NCBI RefSeq assembly: GCF_018853815.1
Contig: NZ_JAAOMP010000075.1
Span: forward strand, 1-64,000
Origin: Acidithiobacillus sulfurivorans
Lineage (GTDB): Bacteria; Pseudomonadota; Gammaproteobacteria; Acidithiobacillales; Acidithiobacillaceae
DNA length: 64,000 nucleotides
Direction: 5' to 3'
How positions within the stretch are numbered: position 1 is the stretch's first letter; each line of letters begins with the position of its first letter. Below, in pieces: positions 56,695 through 64,000 of the stretch. The position numbers and the translations under genes are program-made. The notes below the pieces were generated by a model, which worked only from the letters and a program-made list of their open reading frames with translations, made no database searches and was not told the origin of the DNA.

Positions 56695-57638
56695 TATCCG
56701 GCGTGAAGTCCCAGTTTTTCAAATAAAATCTGGTCATGTCCGCTGCTGGCATTGCTGGTGGTCAGCAAGCGATCTCCCAGAAAAATACTGTTGGCACCAG
56801 CCAGAAAAGCCAGGGCCTGCAATTCGTCGCTCATCGTTTCCCGTCCTGCAGAAAGGCGGACATAGGCTTCCGGAAAGATGATCCGGGCAGCGGCTATGGT
56901 GCGCACAAACTCCAGACCGTCAATGGGCGTGGCCGCTTCCAGAGGCGTGCCGGGAATAGGTACCAGGGCATTGATGGGAATGCTTTCCGGTGCCTGAGGC
57001 AGTTGCGACAGCACCTGAAGCATCCGGGCCCGATCCCGGCGCGATTCACCCATGCCCAGAATTCCGCCACTACATATTTTGATGCCCGCATCGCGGACGG
57101 CTTCCAGGGTATCCAGACGATCCTGAAAACTGCGGGTATGAATGACCTCACCGTAAAATTCCGGGGAAGTATCCAGATTGTGATTGTAGTAATCCAGTCC
57201 GGCAGCCTGCAAACGTTCTGCCTGCCCGCTTTTCAGCATGCCCAGAGTGACGCAACTTTCCAGTCCATGCGCCTTGACCACCTGAATCATGGCGGCGACT
57301 TTTTCAATATCCTTGTCGTGCGGAGAACGCCAGGCCGCCCCCATGCACAGGCGCTGCGCACCGTTGGCTTTGGCGGCGGCAGCAGCACTGCGCACGGCCT
57401 CAATATCCATGAGGGCCTCCGGCTTCAGGCTGTTTTCATGATGTACGCTTTGCGAGCAATAACCACAGTCTTCCGGGCAACCACCAGTTTTGATGGACAG
57501 TAATGTAGAGCACTGGATGGTATTGGGATCAAAATGCTGACGATGAATTTGCTGCGCCTCAAAAATCAGATCGTTGAAAGGACGTGCATAGATTTCAAGG
57601 ATGTCGTCCAGGCTATAAGCATGGTTAGAAGGTGTCAT
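56694..57638 (-). CDS. bioB: Biotin synthase
   Basis: BioB is the radical SAM enzyme that inserts sulfur into dethiobiotin. The 314-residue protein has the CX3CX2C cluster motif (Cys54, Cys58, Cys61 in CPEDCGYC), SIKTGGC before it, and the [12 protein letters not shown] and GGILGMGE motifs. It is separated from bioFHCD and transcribed alone on the minus strand, 37 bases after yggT. Confidence 0.95.
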   Translation of the reverse strand: MTPSNHAYSLDDILEIYARPFNDLIFEAQQIHRQHFDPNTIQCSTLLSIKTGGCPEDCGYCSQSVHHENSLKPEALMDIEAVRSAAAAAKANGAQRLCMGAAWRSPHDKDIEKVAAMIQVVKAHGLESCVTLGMLKSGQAERLQAAGLDYYNHNLDTSPEFYGEVIHTRSFQDRLDTLEAVRDAGIKICSGGILGMGESRRDRARMLQVLSQLPQAPESIPINALVPIPGTPLEAATPIDGLEFVRTIAAARIIFPEAYVRLSAGRETMSDELQALAFLAGANSIFLGDRLLTTSNASSGHDQILFEKLGLHAG

Positions 57639-57675
57639 GTGAGTTTCCGGTTCGCGTCGAGAGGTGCCTGGCGTA

Positions 57676-57957
57676 TTAAACGCCGCCGAGGTTCAGAATG
57701 GCATTGACCAGCAGACCTTTCAATAACTCAATGAGTAAAAGGGCCACCAGAGGGCTGAGATCCATTCCGCCAATGGGAGGAATAATCCGCTGCAGGGGAT
57801 AAAGGATGGGTCCGGTAACCCGGTCCAGAAAATGGACAATAGGGTTACGTGGATCCGGCTGGACCCAGGATAAAATGGCGCGAATCAGGATGGCCCAGAA
57901 CAGCAGGGTGAGTACCAGATCCGTCAGGCGAGCGGCTTCAATGCTGATTTCATTCAT
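57676..57957 (-). CDS. yggT: YggT family membrane protein
   Basis: The 93-residue protein has two membrane segments, at about residues 10-30 and 65-88, separated by the conserved [22 protein letters not shown] loop. The family is linked to cell shape, chloroplast-type insertion, or osmotic tolerance, and is not well defined. It overlaps proC by 4 bases and often follows it, as here. Confidence 0.88.
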   Translation of the reverse strand: MNEISIEAARLTDLVLTLLFWAILIRAILSWVQPDPRNPIVHFLDRVTGPILYPLQRIIPPIGGMDLSPLVALLLIELLKGLLVNAILNLGGV

Positions 57958-58781
57958 GCTTTGGTCTTCGCCAACTGGCCCAAAGCACGGCTGCGCGCGG
58001 CGGCAGCCGCCAGGGCACGCTGGGCCAGAGGCCGCAATTGCTCTTCCCAGACCGCCAAACCAGCAGCGGTCGTACCACCAGGGCTGGTGACCTGGTGGCG
58101 CAGTTCACTGGGGCTCGCAGGACTGGCTGCTGCCATCTGGGCGGTACCCAAAACCGTCTGTAAAGCCAAGGCCCGGGCGGTGACCCGATCCAGACCCTGG
58201 AGTACGGCGGCGTCTTCCAGCGCCTCCAGAAATAACAACACATAGGCAGGACCGCTGCCAGCCAGGGCGGTAGCTGCATCCATCAGGGATTCGTCATGCA
58301 ACCAGAACACCTTGCCCACCCCAGAGAAAATTTGCTGCACGATGTCGCACTGCGCTGCCTTGACCGTCGCCTGAGCGAAAAGGGTCGTCGCTCCCGCTCC
58401 CACCTGCGAAGGCGTATTGGGCATGGCGCGGACTACGGCCACATGCTCTCCCAGGGTGCCGCTCATTTGCTGGCTGGAAATGCCCGCTGCAACGGATACA
58501 AAAAGGACCTGGGCATCCACGAATGATTCCCGCCATTCGCAAAGAATCCCATCAACCTGTTTGGGTTTGGCGGCATAAATCACCAGACTGTTCTGCGGCA
58601 GCTTCTCGGCCTTGGCAGGACGGCTACGCAAACCGAATTCTTCGGCAAGGGCTTCACGACGCTGGGTACTGGGGGCATGTACCTGAATCTGGCTACCAGG
58701 TACGCCAAGCTGGCGCATTCCGGAAATGAGGGCACGAGCCATATTGCCTGCGCCAATAAATACGATGTTTTGTTCAATCAT
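57954..58781 (-). CDS. proC: Pyrroline-5-carboxylate reductase
   Basis: ProC carries out the last step of proline synthesis. The 275-residue protein has the dinucleotide motif FIGAGNMARALISG at residues 8-21, YAAKPKQV, MPNTPSQVGAGAT and the C-terminal LRHQVTSPGGTTAAGL signature. It overlaps yggS and yggT by 4 bases each. Confidence 0.95.
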   Translation of the reverse strand: MIEQNIVFIGAGNMARALISGMRQLGVPGSQIQVHAPSTQRREALAEEFGLRSRPAKAEKLPQNSLVIYAAKPKQVDGILCEWRESFVDAQVLFVSVAAGISSQQMSGTLGEHVAVVRAMPNTPSQVGAGATTLFAQATVKAAQCDIVQQIFSGVGKVFWLHDESLMDAATALAGSGPAYVLLFLEALEDAAVLQGLDRVTARALALQTVLGTAQMAAASPASPSELRHQVTSPGGTTAAGLAVWEEQLRPLAQRALAAAAARSRALGQLAKTKA

Positions 58782-59449
58782 GTTGCCTCCCGGTGACGGC
58801 TGCCAAACAAGAGCGTACCCAATCGGATTTCTGTGGCTCCATGCTCTAGCGCCTGCAAAAAATCAGACGAAGTTCCCATGGACAAAGTATCCAGGTCAGG
58901 GTGATTCCCGCTTTGTAGCAGCGTGTTGAATAAGCTATGCATTTGTTGAAAATTGGCGTTTGCCTGGTCAGGATCGGGGTGGACCAATGCCATCAGGCCA
59001 CGCAAACGGAGAAAGGGGAGTTTCTGGATGCCTTCTGCAAGTGTCGCAAGCTGCGCAGGTGGGCATCCTCCCTTGCTGTCTTCCGAGCTGACGGCCACTT
59101 CAATCAGCACATTCAAGGGAGTCGAAGCTTCCTGTCGGGCGCTGTTCAGCCGTTGGGCAATCAGCAGGCGGTCAACGCTTTCGACCCAGGTAAAATGCCG
59201 GGCAATTTCATGGGTTTTGTTACGCTGAATCCGGCCGATAAAATGCCAGCAAATATCCTCCAGATCGCGTAGTTCATCTTGTTTTTCCAGCGCTTCCTGA
59301 AGGTAGTTTTCACCGAAATGACGCAATTCCAAGGCATAGGCTTCACGGATGGCAGATGCCGGAACCCTTTTGCTGACCGCCAGTAAAATGGGGCGGTTGG
59401 GCTGCTGTAGGGCGCACTTTATTTTTGCCAGATTTTCGGCGAGGGACAT
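58778..59449 (-). CDS. yggS: YggS/PROSC PLP homeostasis protein
   Basis: This single-domain PLP-binding protein of the COG0325 family regulates pyridoxal phosphate levels. The 223-residue product has the PLP lysine in LLAVSKRVPA, HFGENYLQEA, WHFIGRIQRNK and SMGTSSDFLQALEHGATEIRLGT. The start MSLAENLAK was preferred to earlier in-frame ATGs in the pilT promoter region. It is the first gene of the yggS-proC-yggT operon, divergent from pilT. Confidence 0.93.
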   Translation of the reverse strand: MSLAENLAKIKCALQQPNRPILLAVSKRVPASAIREAYALELRHFGENYLQEALEKQDELRDLEDICWHFIGRIQRNKTHEIARHFTWVESVDRLLIAQRLNSARQEASTPLNVLIEVAVSSEDSKGGCPPAQLATLAEGIQKLPFLRLRGLMALVHPDPDQANANFQQMHSLFNTLLQSGNHPDLDTLSMGTSSDFLQALEHGATEIRLGTLLFGSRHREAT

Positions 59450-59555
59450 GCTGCTCCATGAAACGTGGGCGAAATGGCCAAGGTCGACTATAGTAACGCG
59501 CATGAGTCCCAATGCCCAAATGCCGGGTATTACCATGCCATGTGGAGATTTATAG

Positions 59556-60605
59556 ATGGATATTGCTGAACTACTCACCTTCGCGGTGAAGAATAACGCA
59601 TCAGATACGCACATATCTGCGGGCCTCGCACCCATGTTGCGCATTAACGGCGATATACGTCCCATCAACGTTGAAGCACTGGACGGAAAGGCTGTCCATG
59701 CGATGATTTACGACATCATGTCGGATTCCCAGCGAAAATGGTATGAAGAAAATCTGGAAATCGATTTTGCCTATGAACTGCCCGGTATTGCGCGTTTTCG
59801 GGTGAACGCTTTTAATCAGGATCGGGGTCCTGCTGCGGCATTTCGTACCATTCCGGCCAAGGTGTTGACTCTGGAAGATCTCAATGCGCCAAAATCCTTT
59901 ACGGAAATTATTAATATTCCGCGTGGCTTGGTATTGGTTACCGGACCAACAGGTTCGGGCAAATCCACGACCCTCGCGGCCATGGTCGATCATATCAACG
60001 CTAATCGGCCAGATCATATTATTACCATCGAAGATCCCATAGAGTTCATCCATACGGCTAAAAAGTGCCTGATCAATCAGCGTGAAGTGGGGCCGAATAC
60101 CCATTCCTTCGAAAACGCCCTGCGTTCAGCGCTGCGTGAAGATCCGGATATTATTCTGGTCGGTGAGTTGCGTGATCTCGAAACCATGCGTCTTGCCTTG
60201 ACGGCAGCAGAAACCGGACATATTGTTTTTGCGACACTACATACCAGCTCGGCACCTAAAACCATTGATCGTATTGTCGATTCTTTTCCAGGCGGAGAAA
60301 AGGACATGGTCCGCTCCATGTTGTCTGAATCCTTACGGGCGGTTATTTCGCAAACCTTGCTGAAAACTGCCGATGGAAAAGGCCGGGTTCCGGCTCACGA
60401 AATCATGATTGCCACTCCGGCCATTCGTAATCTCATTCGTGAAAATAAAGTGGCACAAATGTATTCAGTCATTCAGACCGGACAAAACCAGGGCATGCAA
60501 ACGTTGGATCAATGTCTGGCAGATTTGGTGCGTGCGCATAAAATTACCCGCGAAGAGGCAATGCGCCGAGTGCAGAACAAAGATAGTTTCATGAATGTGG
60601 CCTGA
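59556..60605 (+). CDS. pilT: Type IV pilus retraction ATPase PilT
   Basis: PilT is the hexameric ATPase that retracts type IV pili, giving twitching and DNA uptake. The 349-residue protein has Walker A GPTGSGKSTTLAAMV near residue 130, the Asp and His boxes (TIEDPIEFIH, AAETGHIVFATLHT) and the C-terminal AIRNLIRE motif specific to PilT. It is followed 10 bases later by pilU. Confidence 0.96.
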   Translation: MDIAELLTFAVKNNASDTHISAGLAPMLRINGDIRPINVEALDGKAVHAMIYDIMSDSQRKWYEENLEIDFAYELPGIARFRVNAFNQDRGPAAAFRTIPAKVLTLEDLNAPKSFTEIINIPRGLVLVTGPTGSGKSTTLAAMVDHINANRPDHIITIEDPIEFIHTAKKCLINQREVGPNTHSFENALRSALREDPDIILVGELRDLETMRLALTAAETGHIVFATLHTSSAPKTIDRIVDSFPGGEKDMVRSMLSESLRAVISQTLLKTADGKGRVPAHEIMIATPAIRNLIRENKVAQMYSVIQTGQNQGMQTLDQCLADLVRAHKITREEAMRRVQNKDSFMNVA

Positions 60606-60615
60606 GGAATATTGA

Positions 60616-61740
60616 ATGTCTATACTGGATGATTTGCTGGCGTTGATGGTCGAAAAAAACGGTTCTGATTTGTATCTGACCGTGGGTTCTCCGCCAGTCA
60701 TGAAAATTGATGGACGCGCCGTAAATCTCGGTACAGATATGTTGAAACCCGGGCAGGTGCTCAGTCTCGCCAAGGAAATTCTGGGGATGGAACGTCTGCA
60801 GGAATTTCAGCATGAAAAAGAAATCAATATGGCCATTTCAGCTACAGGTATCGGGCGTTTTCGGGTCAATGGATTTTATCAGCGTGGTGAGCTGAGTTTT
60901 GTGTTGCGAGCCATTAAAACCCAAATCCCGACCCTGGAACAGCTCAAGTTACCGCCCATTCTGAAGGATCTCGCCATGACTTCGCGTGGTTTGGTGCTGT
61001 TTGTGGGTGCGACGGGTTCGGGTAAAAGTACCTCGTTGGCTTCCATGATTCAGTATCGCAATCAGAATGCCGCCGGACATATTCTGACCATCGAAGATCC
61101 TATTGAATTCATCCATAAAAACCAGAAATCGATTGTTAATCAGCGGGAAGTCGGTATAGATACGCTTACTTATGAAAGAGCATTGGAAAATGCCCTGCGT
61201 GAGGCGCCTGATGTGATATTGATTGGTGAGGTGCGTAATAGGGATACAATGGATCATGCTATGGCCTACGCAGAAACCGGTCACTTATGCATGTCCACCT
61301 TGCATGCCAATAATGCCAATCAGGCCATTGAACGCATCATCAACTTTTTCCCGGAAGACCGGAAAAAGCAGCTGCTGATGGATTTATCCCTGAATCTGAA
61401 AGCCGTAGTTTCCCAGCGACTCCTGCCTATCAAGGGGCAGGCGGGACGTATTGCCGCCATTGAGGTGCTGATTAATACCCCGGCAATTGCTGATCTTATC
61501 TACAAAGGCGAAGTCGGAATGCTCAAGGAAGCCATGGGGCGCACCAATGATGTGGGCATGCAAACTTTTGATCGGAGTTTGCTGGAGTTGTACGCCCAAG
61601 GTTTGGTGGAATATGAAGATGCGCTCCGTGCCGCTGATTCTCAAAATGATTTGCGCCTGGCTATCAAGCAGGATTGCTTGCGTCGTGGTGTTGAAGATCC
61701 GGGGGCCATGCATTCTTCTGAGGATAAGTGGCAAGTATAA
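60616..61740 (+). CDS. pilU: PilT-dependent retraction ATPase PilU
   Basis: PilU assists PilT in pilus retraction under load. The 374-residue protein has Walker A GATGSGKSTSLASMIQ, TIEDPIEFIHKNQKS and AYAETGHLCMSTLHANNAN. The AIRNLIRE motif is replaced by AIADLIYKGEVGMLKEAM, as in PilU. The stop overlaps the GTG start of the next gene. Confidence 0.94.
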   Translation: MSILDDLLALMVEKNGSDLYLTVGSPPVMKIDGRAVNLGTDMLKPGQVLSLAKEILGMERLQEFQHEKEINMAISATGIGRFRVNGFYQRGELSFVLRAIKTQIPTLEQLKLPPILKDLAMTSRGLVLFVGATGSGKSTSLASMIQYRNQNAAGHILTIEDPIEFIHKNQKSIVNQREVGIDTLTYERALENALREAPDVILIGEVRNRDTMDHAMAYAETGHLCMSTLHANNANQAIERIINFFPEDRKKQLLMDLSLNLKAVVSQRLLPIKGQAGRIAAIEVLINTPAIADLIYKGEVGMLKEAMGRTNDVGMQTFDRSLLELYAQGLVEYEDALRAADSQNDLRLAIKQDCLRRGVEDPGAMHSSEDKWQV

Positions 61741-62942
61741 CCGGAAGCCCTTTGTTTTGGTTATTGGATGCACTGGCTGCCCTGGTTTTCCTGGTCTGGC
61801 TGGTACTGTTTTTTGCCCGAGGATATTTCTGGCGTGCTGATCAGCGCCTGCCGGCGCTGACCGCAGAATCCCTGAAAGCCACTGACCCCACTGCCGTCGG
61901 ATTTCCGGCGGTGACGGCCATTGTCCCGGCACGTAACGAGGCCGAAGGCATCGGTCCCTGTGTAACGGCTTTGCTGCGCCAGAATTATCCGGGAGATCTA
62001 CGGGTCATTGTGGTGGATGATCAAAGTCAGGACGAAACCACACAAGTTGCGAAAATAGCCGCTGAAAAGGTAGGTGCTTCAGATCGTCTGCAGGTTCTCA
62101 GCGGAAAAATGCTACCCGAAGCCTGGGCGGGCAAAGTCTGGGCCATGCATCAGGGCGCGCTGGCTGCTGATGGCGTGTCGCTACTCTGGTTTACGGATGC
62201 GGACATTGTCCATGGCCCTGATGTGCTCACCCGGTTGGTGGTCCAGCAGCAGCGTGGAAACCGCGCATTGGTGTCGCTGATGGTGATGTTGTCCTGTCGC
62301 AGTTTCTGGGAACGCTTGCTCATCCCGCCGTTCATTTTCTTTTTTCAGATGCTTTATCCTTTTCCCTGGGTTAATGATTCGCGTCGTAAGCTGGCTGGAG
62401 CGGCAGGCGGGTGCATGTTGTTGCGGCGGGATTTGCTGATGCAGGCAGGTGGCTTTGCTGCCATGCGGGGTGCCTTGATTGATGACTGTACTCTGGCGGC
62501 CCTGTTGAAAACTCAGGGCCCTATCTGGTTAGGGTTGGGTACCGAAAGTTACAGCCTGCGCGACTATCGTTTTCTCGGCGAAATATGGCGGATGGTGGCA
62601 CGTTCGGCCTATGTGCAGCTGGAGTTCAGTCCATGGCGTCTGTTGGCGGCGGCATTGGGCATGGTTTTTCTTTATGCTGTACCGGTGATTGTGTTGATTG
62701 CCGGGTGCTGGGGGCAGCAATGGATAGGGCTGGCCTTGTCGGTATTGACCCTGGCCCTGATGTTTATGGCTTATTTACCCAGCGTCCGCCTATATGCACA
62801 GAATAGCCTATGGGTTTTGACCTTGCCTTTGGCGGCCATGCTTTATACGTTCATGACGCTGGATTCTGCACGTCGTCACTATCTGGGAAAAGGGGGCGCC
62901 TGGAAAGGGCGCCACTATGACCAGTCTGGAGAAAAACGCTGA
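61728..62942 (+). CDS. hpnB: Hopene-associated glycosyltransferase HpnB
   Basis: The 404-residue protein has an N-terminal membrane helix, a GT2 core (AIVPARNEAEGIG, VVDDQSQDET, WFTDADIVHG, DDCTLAALLK) and three or four C-terminal membrane helices. This is the HpnB pattern, associated with hopanoid gene sets; the substrate is not settled. It starts at GTG with a 13-base overlap of pilU. No other hopanoid genes are in the window, so the assignment rests on the protein alone. Confidence 0.8.
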   Translation: MASITGSPLFWLLDALAALVFLVWLVLFFARGYFWRADQRLPALTAESLKATDPTAVGFPAVTAIVPARNEAEGIGPCVTALLRQNYPGDLRVIVVDDQSQDETTQVAKIAAEKVGASDRLQVLSGKMLPEAWAGKVWAMHQGALAADGVSLLWFTDADIVHGPDVLTRLVVQQQRGNRALVSLMVMLSCRSFWERLLIPPFIFFFQMLYPFPWVNDSRRKLAGAAGGCMLLRRDLLMQAGGFAAMRGALIDDCTLAALLKTQGPIWLGLGTESYSLRDYRFLGEIWRMVARSAYVQLEFSPWRLLAAALGMVFLYAVPVIVLIAGCWGQQWIGLALSVLTLALMFMAYLPSVRLYAQNSLWVLTLPLAAMLYTFMTLDSARRHYLGKGGAWKGRHYDQSGEKR

Positions 62943-62967
62943 TGAATGCCGCAGCAAAGATGGGTTC

Positions 62968-64000
62968 TTATCGATAATGCAGTAGATAACGCCATTCAAA
63001 AGCCATTTTTGCGGCATGCCAGAGTGGATTGGGGAGAACGCTGGCGTGGTCCTTATTGCGAAACACCATGATGCCGCTGTCCAGCGCATCCACAATGCAC
63101 ACCAGCTCAGCCCGGAACGGCTTGTCAGAAGCCTTGTTCTGGAGATGTAAAACCGCATTGTGCACTGCGGCTTCGGCCTGCAGGTCGGCGGTATGGCCCT
63201 GCTTGGGCAGCCAGTCTGGACTGTTTGCGTAGGAGCCCGCATCGCCCACCACAAAAACACCCGGATGCCCGGGAACCTGACAGTATTCATCAGCCTGGAT
63301 AAATCCACCGGCCGAAAGCGGTAAACCGGATTGTTGCGCCCAATCAGGCCCTGTCATACCGGGCATGAAGAGAATCAGATCCGCCAAAATTTCGCCACCT
63401 TCCGTCATGACTTTATCGGCAGAAAATCCAGTGATTTTATGACCGAGGTGCGTCTTGATCTGGCGTTTTTCCATTTCGGCCAGTAATCCGGCAACCGCTT
63501 TGGCACCCAGGCGGTTACCGGGTTCGGTCATGGGATTAAAAAATACCAGATTTATTTGTTCACGCCTGCCGGTTTTGCGCAAATAACTGTCAATGCCAAA
63601 CAGTAGTTCAAAAACAGGCCCGCCGCGCACGGCAGTGGGCTCCTGAGGATTGCCGGCAAAGCCAAAGGCGATAGTGCCCTTCTCCAGGGCCGCCAGCCGG
63701 TCACGAATTTGTTCGGCGGCTTCAATACCATCACAAATGGCCAGACTGTGTTCGATGCCCGGCAATTTGCGCAGGCCCCGGCCACCACTGGCAATCATCA
63801 AAACATCGTTGGCTATTTCACCCTGATCAGTAACCACCGTCCGACCTGCGTCGCGCAACCCTGTCACGCGCCCGGCATGGAAATGCACATTTTTGCGCTG
63901 AAAAAATCGGTCCAGGGGAATGCGGAGCTGCTCGCCCTGACGGAGACGGGTGGGAATCCAGATTAAACTGGGGTAATAAATGAACTCCGCCTTGGGGGCG
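62968..64000 (-). CDS. SQR-like FAD-dependent oxidoreductase (partial)
   Basis: About 343 residues are visible; the N-terminal FAD glycine loop lies outside the window. It matches the sulfide:quinone oxidoreductase/FccB family: LIWIPTRLRQGEQLRIPLDRFF, LMIASGG, GVFVVGDAGSYAN and the C-terminal ELVCIVDALDSG. The first and third conserved cysteines of A. ferrooxidans-type SQR have counterparts (LAIC, ELVC), but the central one is replaced near RGGPVFELLF. It may be another SQR class or a related quinone reductase. Confidence 0.75.
   Translation of the reverse strand, partial: APKAEFIYYPSLIWIPTRLRQGEQLRIPLDRFFQRKNVHFHAGRVTGLRDAGRTVVTDQGEIANDVLMIASGGRGLRKLPGIEHSLAICDGIEAAEQIRDRLAALEKGTIAFGFAGNPQEPTAVRGGPVFELLFGIDSYLRKTGRREQINLVFFNPMTEPGNRLGAKAVAGLLAEMEKRQIKTHLGHKITGFSADKVMTEGGEILADLILFMPGMTGPDWAQQSGLPLSAGGFIQADEYCQVPGHPGVFVVGDAGSYANSPDWLPKQGHTADLQAEAAVHNAVLHLQNKASDKPFRAELVCIVDALDSGIMVFRNKDHASVLPNPLWHAAKMAFEWRYLLHYR

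Overview
The window looks like a chromosomal segment of a Gram-negative, probably chemolithoautotrophic proteobacterium, most likely of the Acidithiobacillus type. This rests on the combined content: a complete dcw cluster, LPS genes (lpxC, waaC, waaA), a hopanoid-associated glycosyltransferase beside pilT/pilU, and a sulfide:quinone reductase-like flavoprotein. The genus is an inference from content, not from a database match. Genes are dense and mostly arranged in long runs in which stop and start codons overlap by 4 or 8 bases.

Layout. 1-14.5 kb (minus strand): the division and cell-wall cluster, read mraZ-rsmH-ftsL-ftsI-murE-murF-mraY-murD-ftsW-murG-murC-murB-ddl-ftsQ (ftsQ cut by the window edge), driven by a clear sigma-70 promoter and three 10-bp-spaced MraZ boxes. 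14.8-15.2 kb: RNase P RNA with its own promoter. 15.3-19.3 kb: a small unknown protein, then cca, an acyl-CoA ligase and sspA (minus). 19.5-28.7 kb: lpxC, dciA (minus, overlapping the lpxC tail), secA, argJ, a Nudix-ThiE fusion, and the start of an envelope glycan run. 25.9-36.2 kb (plus): an ArnC-like transferase, a cytoplasmic NodB deacetylase, a GT4, a PMT/ArnT-like enzyme, an O-antigen-ligase-like protein, two GT2s, waaC, a tyrosine-phosphatase-like protein and waaA. The part from about 28.7 to 32.4 kb is visibly more A+T rich.

36.2-41.9 kb (minus): comF-trmL-abrB-ovoA-ovoB. OvoA plus OvoB make up a complete predicted ovothiol A pathway. 42-45.5 kb: bioFHCD, with bioB some 11 kb away. 45.6-50.9 kb: htpX, aat-bpt (N-degron tagging), a FetB-like permease, rnt, an iron-sulfur flavoreductase and a coiled-coil protein, ended by a perfect bidirectional terminator. 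51-56.7 kb: a zinc-ribbon/membrane-protein pair, a TetR regulator, argB, a HAD nucleotidase with no normal start codon, an orphan EmrA-like adaptor and a PagL-like lipid A deacylase. 56.7-64 kb: bioB, yggT-proC-yggS, pilT-pilU, hpnB and an SQR-like flavoprotein cut by the window end.

The most unusual non-genic signal is a pair of inverted-repeat elements, at 36152-36225 and 54620-54811. Each fills the junction between two convergent genes. They share a 46-nt sequence whose differences fall mostly in one codon phase, which suggests a dispersed repeat or gene remnant of coding origin. No CRISPR arrays, tRNA genes, rRNA genes or insertion sequences were recognised.
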